Assembly (NCBI RefSeq): GCF_000179595.2
Contig: NZ_JH556653.1
Span: forward strand, 273,864-337,863
From: Acetivibrio cellulolyticus CD2
GTDB taxonomy: Bacteria; Bacillota; Clostridia; Acetivibrionales; Acetivibrionaceae
Direction: 5' to 3'
DNA: 64,000 bases
Each line of letters starts with the position of its first letter. The stretch's first letter is position 1. A program made the translations under genes and the position numbers. A model generated the notes under the pieces. That model searched no databases. It was not told the origin of the DNA and saw only the letters and a program-made list of their open reading frames with translations. Of this stretch, positions 25,415 through 33,900 are shown piece after piece.

Positions 25415-27439
25415 ATGATAAACAACAGTTTAAACCCTCAAGCTGGACTTAAAATACTGGAAATCGACCCATGGCTTGAACCTCACAGGTACGACTTGGA
25501 GGAAAGAATGAAGCGCTACTATGGTGTTAAACAAGCACTCCTTGGTGAATGTAAAAGTTTTAAGGATTTTGCAAACGGCCACCATTATTTTGGCTTTCAC
25601 CAAACTGAAGAGGGCTGGTATTACCGCGAATGGGCACCTGCTGCTGAGGCCTTATACCTCATTGGAGATTTTAACGGCTGGAACCGGGAATCTCATCCCC
25701 TTACTAAAAAAGACAATGGAGTTTGGGAAATATTCCTTCCGGGTAAAAACGCACTACCCCATCAATCCCTTGTCAAAGTACATATAAAAAGTCAGGGGCA
25801 AGCTAACGATCGAATTCCGCTTTATATAAGAAGAGTTATTCAGAACCCTGAAAATCACAATTTCAGCGGACAAATCTGGGCACCTGAAAATCCTTTTGTG
25901 TGGACAGATTCCGAATTCCAGGTAGATACCTCCAAAGCTCCGTTAATTTATGAAACTCACGTAGGAATGGCTCAGGAGAAGTGCGACATGGGAACCTATA
26001 AGGAATTCGAGGATACTATGCTTCCTAGAGTAAAGGACCTTGGATACAATACAATTCAGATTATGGCCATTATGGAACATCCATATTATGCCTCCTTTGG
26101 ATACCACGTTACCAATTTCTTTGCTGCATCCTCATGGTTTGGTACGCCTGAAGAACTAAAATCGCTTATTAATAAGGCCCATGAGATGGGCATTTCTGTC
26201 CTCATGGATATTGTACATTCTCATGCTGCAAAGAATTTTGCAGAGGGTATAAATGAGTTTGATGGTACAGAATATCAGTTTTTCCACTCAGGCGGTCAGG
26301 GCACTCACCATGTCTGGGACTCCAAGCTGTTCAACTATGGGAGGCATGAAGTTATTCACTTCCTGTTATCCAACATTAAATTCTGGATAGAAGAATATCA
26401 CTTTGATGGGTTCCGTTTCGACGGTATAACCTCCATGCTCTACCATGACCACGGACTAGGAACAGCTTTTGACAACTATAACAAGTACTTCAGCATGAAT
26501 ACACATGTTGAAGCATTGACGTATCTTCAATTTGCCAATGAGCTGATAAAAGAAATCAAACCTAACTCAATTTCTATCGCTGAGGACATGAGTGGAATGC
26601 CTGGAATGTGCCTTCCCATTGAATATGGTGGAATCGGCTTTGATTACAGGCTGGCCATGGGAATGCCAGACTTCTGGGTCAATACCTTGAAGCATAGAGA
26701 TGACGACTGGAACATGCAGTCGCTGTACCATGAACTGTCGACAAGCCGTTACATGGAAAAGCGCATAGGCTATGTCGAATCACATGATCAGGCATTGGTT
26801 GGAGACAAAACTTTTATTTTCTGGATGGCAGACAAAGAAATGTACTGGCATATGAACAAGGAAAGCCAGAACCTGGTTATAGAACGTGCAATTGCACTGC
26901 ATAAGATGGCACGGTTTATTACAATTTCGCTTGGTTCAGAAGGATATTTGAATTTTATGGGCAATGAGTTTGGCCATCCGGAATGGATTGACTTTCCAAG
27001 GGAAGGTAACGGATGGAGCTTCAAACACTGCAGGAGGCAATGGACTCTTGCCGACAGTGAATATCTTAGATATCACGACCTGAACCAATTTGACAGAGCT
27101 ATGATTCATTTTATGTCTGAAGAAGGTCTGGTAGGATGTGGAGCCCCTCAAGCTCTTTGGATAGACCAGAATAGGAAGCTGATTGTATTCAGAAAAAAGG
27201 ACTTCATATTCATATTCAATTTTCACCCGACAGAATCTTATCCGGACTTCGAGCTTCCAATCCATCAGGATGGCCGGTTCCAAGTTGTTATAGATACAGA
27301 TGAGCATAGGTTTGGAGGGCATGGACGTATAGCCCATGATGTTATTTATGATACTTATAAGCTCAATATGAACCGTGATTTTACCGGAATTTCAATATAC
27401 TCACCCAATCGTACGGCTTTGGTATTAAAAAAGATATAA
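25415..27439 (+). CDS. glgB: 1,4-alpha-glucan branching enzyme, eukaryote-like GH13_8 type
   Basis: 674 residues. Transfers alpha-1,4 glucan segments to alpha-1,6 branch points in glycogen. N-terminal CBM48 (about 55-150: YYREWAPAAEALYLIGDFNG), then the GH13 barrel with DIVHSHA, the nucleophile Asp in FDGFRFDGITSM, the acid/base Glu in SIAEDMSGMPG and YVESHDQAL, then NEFGHPEWIDFPR and a C-terminal beta domain. The wording of these motifs (WIDFPREGNGWS, SMLYHDHG) is that of eukaryotic/GH13_8 enzymes rather than classic bacterial GlgB. AGGAGA precedes the ATG. No other glycogen gene lies nearby. Confidence 0.9.
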   Translation: MINNSLNPQAGLKILEIDPWLEPHRYDLEERMKRYYGVKQALLGECKSFKDFANGHHYFGFHQTEEGWYYREWAPAAEALYLIGDFNGWNRESHPLTKKDNGVWEIFLPGKNALPHQSLVKVHIKSQGQANDRIPLYIRRVIQNPENHNFSGQIWAPENPFVWTDSEFQVDTSKAPLIYETHVGMAQEKCDMGTYKEFEDTMLPRVKDLGYNTIQIMAIMEHPYYASFGYHVTNFFAASSWFGTPEELKSLINKAHEMGISVLMDIVHSHAAKNFAEGINEFDGTEYQFFHSGGQGTHHVWDSKLFNYGRHEVIHFLLSNIKFWIEEYHFDGFRFDGITSMLYHDHGLGTAFDNYNKYFSMNTHVEALTYLQFANELIKEIKPNSISIAEDMSGMPGMCLPIEYGGIGFDYRLAMGMPDFWVNTLKHRDDDWNMQSLYHELSTSRYMEKRIGYVESHDQALVGDKTFIFWMADKEMYWHMNKESQNLVIERAIALHKMARFITISLGSEGYLNFMGNEFGHPEWIDFPREGNGWSFKHCRRQWTLADSEYLRYHDLNQFDRAMIHFMSEEGLVGCGAPQALWIDQNRKLIVFRKKDFIFIFNFHPTESYPDFELPIHQDGRFQVVIDTDEHRFGGHGRIAHDVIYDTYKLNMNRDFTGISIYSPNRTALVLKKI

Positions 27440-27451
27440 ACTTTAAATGAT

Positions 27452-27484
27452 AAAAGCAATGGTTTGATATTTACCATTGCTTTT
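27452..27484 (+). terminator. Terminator of branching-enzyme gene
   Basis: AAAAGCAATGGT (27452-27463) pairs perfectly with ACCATTGCTTTT (27473-27484), loop nine bases. Confidence 0.85.
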
Positions 27485-27543
27485 AGTTTAATTGTTCTTG
27501 TATTCGCATCCATATGACTCAATCACAACCTATGAATTAATCT

Positions 27544-28338
27544 CTAAACATTTAAGTCTCTCTTTTTATAAAACACATAAGTTACACAAACCATTACAAC
27601 AATAATTACTAATGATAAAATCACATAAACAGGTTGTATTCCTCCATCCAACAAATTTTCGGCTTCAAAGTATTTAAACGGAGTAATATACTTCAAACCA
27701 TCAAGTTTACTGCTCATACTAATTGCTGATGAAAGAACAAACGAAACCAAGAGCACCACTGTAGCAGCACCCGGAGCTGCTTTGGGATTTCTGCTTGCAG
27801 CTGCTATCCCTGTACCTATTGATAAGAATACCAGCTGCAATATAAACATTCCGAGCATCAATATAGCTATTTCACCTGTTATTTGCTCACCATTGGCATA
27901 TTTCCCAACAATGGCTATCGAAAGAATCAGTGTGACAACATTAAATACAACAATATTAAAAAGTGCTGCCAAAAGCTTTGCGGTAATAATTTCAAATCTT
28001 GAAACAGGTTTAACCATTAGAAACTCCGTAGTTTTATCCCGTTCTTCCTTTGAAATGATGTTAGCTCCAAGCAATGTAGCATGAATGGTAGCCATTAGCA
28101 GTATATATAAATAAAACATACCATAAAATCCGCTGGCTTTTGTCAGGTCAAAATTACCCATTCCCAATACAGCTTTTATTGTTTTAGGTATATTGGAAAA
28201 AATCTCATTCATTGACTGGCCTGATTGGGCATATGCAGAAAACTTACCCATTGAAGAAACAACCATGAGCAATATTGCAACACTCCAAATAATAAGTGAT
28301 TTCCTATGAGCTCTCAATTCTCTTATAAAAATATTCAT
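27544..28338 (-). CDS. ABC-2 type exporter permease (second copy)
   Basis: 264 residues with six transmembrane helices typical of ABC-2 permeases (BcrB-like). The N-terminus MNIFIRELRAHRKSLIIWSV mirrors that of the gene just upstream, so the pair arose by duplication. KEERDKTTEFLMVKPVSR is the cytoplasmic coupling segment. It lies 15 bases after its paralogue and shares the ATPase encoded first in the operon. Substrate unknown; peptide antibiotic or lantibiotic export is the usual guess for this class. Confidence 0.88.
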   Translation of the reverse strand: MNIFIRELRAHRKSLIIWSVAILLMVVSSMGKFSAYAQSGQSMNEIFSNIPKTIKAVLGMGNFDLTKASGFYGMFYLYILLMATIHATLLGANIISKEERDKTTEFLMVKPVSRFEIITAKLLAALFNIVVFNVVTLILSIAIVGKYANGEQITGEIAILMLGMFILQLVFLSIGTGIAAASRNPKAAPGAATVVLLVSFVLSSAISMSSKLDGLKYITPFKYFEAENLLDGGIQPVYVILSLVIIVVMVCVTYVFYKKRDLNV

Positions 28339-28353
28339 ATGCTCGCTCCCTCC

Positions 28354-29148
28354 TTAAACCGCATGGATGTCTTTTTTCTTATATATCAGGTAACTTCCCA
28401 CAATAGCTGAAATAACAAAAATAATTCCTGCAATGACGTAAGAGGCTTCATACGCAGCATTCTGAATAATGTAAGCAGCATCAAAATACCTGAAAGGGGA
28501 TATATATCTTACTTTTTCTTCCCCAATAATTAATCCAAGATTTCCAATGATGTAAAACCCAAACACCGTACTTAAGGATATGGAAATCACTGATTTGATT
28601 TTACCTGCTATAACTGAAACAATAATTCCAATAGCCATAAACATCAATTGTATAAAGAATAATGTAACTGAAATCATCAGAAATAATTTTAGATTATAGT
28701 CACCAACTATAGCTGTTGCAGACAAAATCGTCAATCCCAGATAAATAATATTCGTTATTGCCAGTGAAGACGATACTGCCAAGACCTTTGAGGTCAGCAC
28801 TCTTTCACGGCTTACAGGCTTTGTCATAAGGAAATCCGCAGTTTTGTCACGTATTTCTTTTGATACAATGGCTATTCCAAGATTCATTGCCTGAATTGCT
28901 CCACACAATACAACAAACGGAAATACAATTGAATAGAAACCAACAAGTGTAGAAATGTTGCCTAAATATAAGTTGAAAACCTTTTTCATTACATCCGGCA
29001 TGTTATTCACAAAGACTTTAAAAGATTCTATATCCTCTCCAAGGCCTTTGAAAATAAATATATACATAACTGCCAGTAAAGACATGGAAAGTGACCAAAT
29101 AATTACAGATTTGCGGTAAGCCCTCAGTTCATGCAGGAATATATTCAT
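28354..29148 (-). CDS. ABC-2 type exporter permease (first copy)
   Basis: 264 residues, six transmembrane helices. Begins MNIFLHELRAYRKSVIIWSL and contains SKEIRDKTADFLMTKPVSRE, both matching the paralogue downstream. Five bases separate it from the ATPase gene. The two permeases probably form a heterodimer served by two copies of the ATPase. Confidence 0.88.
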   Translation of the reverse strand: MNIFLHELRAYRKSVIIWSLSMSLLAVMYIFIFKGLGEDIESFKVFVNNMPDVMKKVFNLYLGNISTLVGFYSIVFPFVVLCGAIQAMNLGIAIVSKEIRDKTADFLMTKPVSRERVLTSKVLAVSSSLAITNIIYLGLTILSATAIVGDYNLKLFLMISVTLFFIQLMFMAIGIIVSVIAGKIKSVISISLSTVFGFYIIGNLGLIIGEEKVRYISPFRYFDAAYIIQNAAYEASYVIAGIIFVISAIVGSYLIYKKKDIHAV

Positions 29149-29153
29149 AACCC

Positions 29154-30038
29154 TCAGGCCTCCTTTTCATAGTAGTGCATAAAGATTTCCTCAAGACTTG
29201 GTTCCTCTATCCAGACATTGGATATTTCCACATCCGAAATCTTTTTCATTATCAAGTTGACATTACCCTTAAACAAAAAGCTCACTGACTTATCCTTTAT
29301 TTCAAGATTACTCACGCCACCAATGTTGAAATAGTTTGGGTCTACTTCCGATTTCATTTCAACCTTGAACTTCTTATAATTATTCTCTGTCAAATTACTC
29401 ATTTTTTCCAGTTTGATAATTCGGCCTTCTTTAATTATGGCTACGCGTGTGCACAACCTTTGAACTTCACTTAATACATGGGACGACAGGAGAATTGTTG
29501 CACCTTTTTTATTTTCCTCCTTAAGTAAATCAAAGAACTTTTGCTGCATAAGAGGATCAAGACCGCTTGTGGGCTCATCAAGTATAATCAGCTTTGGCTC
29601 ATGAAGTAGGCCTTGCACAATCCCGACCTTCTTTTTATTTCCAAAGGACAAATCATCAATTCTTTTCTTGAGGTCTAAATCCATTATTTCAGCCAGTTCC
29701 TTGATTCTTTTGCTGCAATCCTTTTTATAAAAACTAGCAGAATATTTTAACAGGTCAATAACCTTCATTTTATCGTAATAAAATACTTCCGAGGGTAAAT
29801 AACCAATATCTCTGGCAATTTCGGGAGCAAATTTGATGCAATCCTTTCCAAAAATCTCAGCACTGCCACTGGTTGGATAAATCAAAGATAGCAGGGTCCT
29901 GATTGTAGTAGACTTACCCGCTCCGTTAGGGCCAATAAACCCAAAAATTTCGCCTTCCTCGACATTAAAGCTAACATCAATAATCCCTCTCGATTTACCA
30001 TAGTTCTTGGTCAGGTTTTTAATTTCGATAACATTCAT
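29154..30038 (-). CDS. ABC exporter ATP-binding protein (BcrA-type)
   Basis: 294 residues. Walker A GPNGAGKS (about 35-42), Q-loop, a signature LSFGNKKKVG in place of LSGGQ (usual for this class), Walker B LIILDEPTSGLDP (about 151-163), H-loop LLSSHVLSE; a C-terminal regulatory extension of about 80 residues follows. First gene of the exporter operon. The Gly replaced in the signature motif is common among BcrA-like ATPases. An inverted repeat upstream (30087-30121) may be the operator. Confidence 0.93.
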   Translation of the reverse strand: MNVIEIKNLTKNYGKSRGIIDVSFNVEEGEIFGFIGPNGAGKSTTIRTLLSLIYPTSGSAEIFGKDCIKFAPEIARDIGYLPSEVFYYDKMKVIDLLKYSASFYKKDCSKRIKELAEIMDLDLKKRIDDLSFGNKKKVGIVQGLLHEPKLIILDEPTSGLDPLMQQKFFDLLKEENKKGATILLSSHVLSEVQRLCTRVAIIKEGRIIKLEKMSNLTENNYKKFKVEMKSEVDPNYFNIGGVSNLEIKDKSVSFLFKGNVNLIMKKISDVEISNVWIEEPSLEEIFMHYYEKEA

Positions 30039-30086
30039 ATCTGAAACCTCCCATGCTGTATTATTTTTCCCTCAATTAAAAATATA

Positions 30087-30121
30087 CTATCCTGAGAGTA
30101 TAATAGAACTCTCGAAGATAG
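30087..30121. promoter_or_regulatory. Inverted repeat upstream of exporter operon (operator candidate)
   Basis: CTATCCTGAGAGT and ACTCTCGAAGATAG are near-perfect inverted arms around ATAATAGA, about 50-80 bases before the ATPase ATG. GntR/YtrA-type repressors often bind such sites upstream of ABC-2 operons, but no regulator gene is adjacent. Confidence 0.45.
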
Positions 30122-30248
30122 CATATCATAAAATCCTGCAAATAAGTATTAAATTAGCATATAAACTCAAAGTTTTTAATTGACATTCCTGTACTTTTTT
30201 CCTCAAATAACCTCCATTTATGCAAGTACTGCTTGCACAAGCAGTAAA

Positions 30249-30776
30249 TTACTGTCCTTTTGCAGCTAGAGGTGCCGGAACAACATAAACTCTCTTTGCC
30301 AATTCAGCATCAAGCATTAATATACCTTTTCCGTCATTCTCGCCTATCAGTTTAATACTGCTGAGATTCTGTTCTGCATTGGCTTCTTCCTCAGTCTGCT
30401 CATCTATGAACCACTTTATGAATGAATTCGTTTTATGATCACGATCTTCAATAGCTTGATCAGCAATACTGTAAATGGAACCTGTTACAAAGCGTTCATG
30501 CTCAAGTGCTTTGGTCAATACTTCTTCAATAGAATTGAAATTCCATTCAGGTGCTGGTAATTCCTGAAGTTTTACACGTCCCCCCACAAGATTCAAATAA
30601 TTCAAGAAGATAATTGCGTGATCTCTCTCCTCCATTGCCTGTACTCTGAACCAATTGGCAAAACCGTTTAGATTTCTTGATGTAAAGTATACTTCAAAAG
30701 AAAGATAAAGGTATGCAGAATAAAATTCTTTTTGAATTTGATCATTTAACAATTTTTCAAGTTTTTCGTTAATCAT
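30249..30776 (-). CDS. Ferritin
   Basis: 175 residues from the ATG at 30774-30776 (MINEKLEKLL), chosen because AAAGGA lies 11 bases upstream and the length then equals a normal bacterial ferritin. Four-helix bundle that oxidises and stores iron as a 24-mer. Ferroxidase ligands are visible: QKEFYSAYLY (Glu17), AMEERDHAIIF (Glu and His near 50-53), and ALEHERFV and EQTEEEANAE further on. Single-gene unit. Confidence 0.93.
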   Translation of the reverse strand: MINEKLEKLLNDQIQKEFYSAYLYLSFEVYFTSRNLNGFANWFRVQAMEERDHAIIFLNYLNLVGGRVKLQELPAPEWNFNSIEEVLTKALEHERFVTGSIYSIADQAIEDRDHKTNSFIKWFIDEQTEEEANAEQNLSSIKLIGENDGKGILMLDAELAKRVYVVPAPLAAKGQ

Positions 30777-30946
30777 GTTAGCTTTCATCCTTTCAACAAC
30801 TTTATAGTTATTCTTTCCTAACAAAAATATACCCACAAATAACTAATCTGAAACGTTTCATATTAATTTTTACCTCTTCTCAATTATCATAAAAAAATTT
30901 CCGTTTCTAATCAGAGTACATACTAAGGTTCAAACTTTTTAAGGAA

Positions 30947-33900
30947 TTATCCATCCGTTCTTTCAAAATAAACCTCCGGTAAAACAATTCTAACTTCATA
31001 CTCAGAGTCTTCCTTCTGCCAATATACAATGAACCTGATTTTAGCCGTTTTTGGCACATAGCTTTTTTGTTTCATAGCCTCAATCTGGTTTAAAAAGTGC
31101 TTTGAAAATCTTATAACTGGCTGCCCTTTTGAATTGAGGCAGCATTCTCCGTCAACTGTAAGTTCGTCTCCGCTGTTAAGTTGTGATATTAGATTCTGGC
31201 AGGATAAAAAGTAATCCAGCCAAACATCCTTAAAAGTTAACTGCATTACCAATTGATCCGGAGGTAAATAAACCTCATTATCTTCAACTATTTTAAGATT
31301 CTCTGTTTTTATGAAGTTAAAATAAGTTCCGTTATAGTGAATAGTCAAGTTTCGTTTAGCTCTTGTCATAGCAACATAAATCTGTCTTACCCCTTCGTCT
31401 GTACAGACATCGAATTGATCAAGCATAAGAAAGACATTTTCAAACTCTCGGCCTTTGGCCTTATGAATTGTTGAAACAAATATGGTCTCGGCTTTTTCGC
31501 CAAAGAAATCTTCTATTTTTGATTCCCGTATAAAAATTTCCAAATCCGATTTGTATTTATTTTTTGGATTGGTAGCCTCAAAATCCTTAATGATGTTTAG
31601 GCACATTTCTAAATTTGAGCTGCCGTAAAACCTTTCTATCAATTTCCGCTTTGCATTTGCCCAATTTTCCTCGCCTATCATATAAGTGTCTTCCTCCAAA
31701 TTGAGCTGGCTTAGAAAAAATCGAACTTCCAAAAGATTATATATATTAAACCCTTCATTGGATTGAATAAGTTTTGCCTGCATTCCAAACTTCACAAGCA
31801 ATCCGGCAATCTGCAGAGCTTCTTCATTACTCCTGGTCAAAACGCAAGTAGATCCTGAAAGTTCTTCTGAGAGAACATCATAAACCATTGGCGTGATCAG
31901 GTTGCGACTCCTGTGCCGAATCAGTTTGATTCTGCCATTATCTCTCTGTACTGCATAAATAGGTATATTCTTTAAACGATGTGAAATTTTCTTTACAAAC
32001 TGATTTGTGAAATCAACAAGGTTACTTTTACTTCTATAGTTTTCAATTAGCTCATACATAACAGCGTTCTGAACCTTTATCATATGTTCCAGATATTTAG
32101 AACTTGCACCTCTGAATTCATAAATATTTTGGTCGTCATCCCCAACTGCAATAACTCTCATATCCTCATTTTGTTCAACCAATTCGTTAATAAGTGCAAA
32201 CTCGTCTGCATCCATGTCCTGAGCTTCATCTATAACTAAAACCATTTTGGTTATTCTGCCGGCTTCAACTTCACCACTTTGAATTCTCCTAATAGCCTCT
32301 TTTATTACTTCATCCGTTTTTTCCAGTGTTCCAACCCTTCCTAACAAGTCAAAGCAATAGGAGTGAAATGTTTTAATCTCAACAAAATTGGCAGCATTAC
32401 CAATCAGCTTCAACAAACGCTTTTTAAATTCAGTTACAGCTGCCCTTGAGAAAGTCACCATCAGAAGTTGTTCATGCTTGACATCTTCCATTAATAATAA
32501 TGAAGCAAGTTTGTGAACCAGAACGCGGGTCTTACCGCTCCCAGGCCCTGCTGCCACAACAATGTGTTTTGTTTGATTATCAGTAATAATTTTTAATTGG
32601 GTGGGCGAAAGTTCTCCAAAAAGTTGTTTGAATTTTGTTGGTGTAATATTTCGTTTGATTTCATTTTGGCGGCTTCCCTTGAAGTATTTATTTAAAAATG
32701 AAGTATAGTTCAGTTGAAAGTAATCATCTACAAACTGCAATGCATCTTTGTAATCGCTGATCATTTTCCTCGCATACTCTCCGACAATGTGAATTTGCTG
32801 CACCTTATTCTCGTAGTATTCCTTTAATTTCTGATAGTCCTCTATCTTGTACCTCTTTTTATTGTCCCTCTCAATACGTTCAATAGACATAGGATTATAT
32901 AAAACCATAAATCCGCCCTCTATTTTCAATGCTCCGATTCTGGACAGATAAAAAAGTGCATCTTCAACGTCTTCAACATCAATTTTCGTATTAAAAAATG
33001 TCAGTTGCAGCCCAAATTCTTCTTTCAGCTCGAAAACCGAGAACTCAACCATAACTTCTTCTTTGTTACTTTCTTCATTCCTTATACTTGTATTGCTTTT
33101 ATCGTAAAGATACTCCAAAATGAATTGTGCCAGGTCATGTCTTTGCGTAAGCTTTTCTTCAAGCAAATCTTTATCATAAAGAGAAAGCACTGTGATATAG
33201 TTTGATGAATAACCTGTACTTTGTCTCTTTATCCAATTTTTGATCACCCAAAAGTTTATGACAGTTTTAATGTTCCTGGGAGTTACGTCCTTACAGCCGA
33301 AACTTTCAGCCTGCTCGTTTAACTCTTTAATATGAAATGTTTTTTCCTCATTAGTAAAAATAGTCAAAAGAAAATTTTCAATACGTACAAAACTTTTTAA
33401 TATGACAAGTGAACGGTTTTTGTTTTCCTTTCTCTTTATAAATGCTCCTAAATCTTTCGTAAAAGCCAATATTTTTTCTTCCCGTAGCAGATTTACAGTT
33501 TGAATTACATCCTCCTTGGTAATACCTAGATGGTCTGAAATATAATCAATTCTAGACTCAGCTTCTTCTCCTAATGCACTTTTTCTGCTTCTACTAGAAA
33601 TTAAACTCTTAATTATTCGAATTGCATTTTCCTTTTGCTTTCCTTCAAACCTATTTGATGTATTGATTTTGTCAATTGCCTCTTGGGCATTTTTGGATAG
33701 AATGCTATCCGCAAATATTCTTGGCATATTCTGTCCACGCTTAACATATCCGGCATCTTCCAGCGCTGCAATTGCTGTTGTTACCCTTGTTTCTATTCCA
33801 CCTATATTTTCATCCCACCCAGCCATTCGTGCAATCTCTAACGCCGATTGAGATGTTTTTAAACGTAATCTGGTAATATCTTTTATTGCCCTCCATACCT

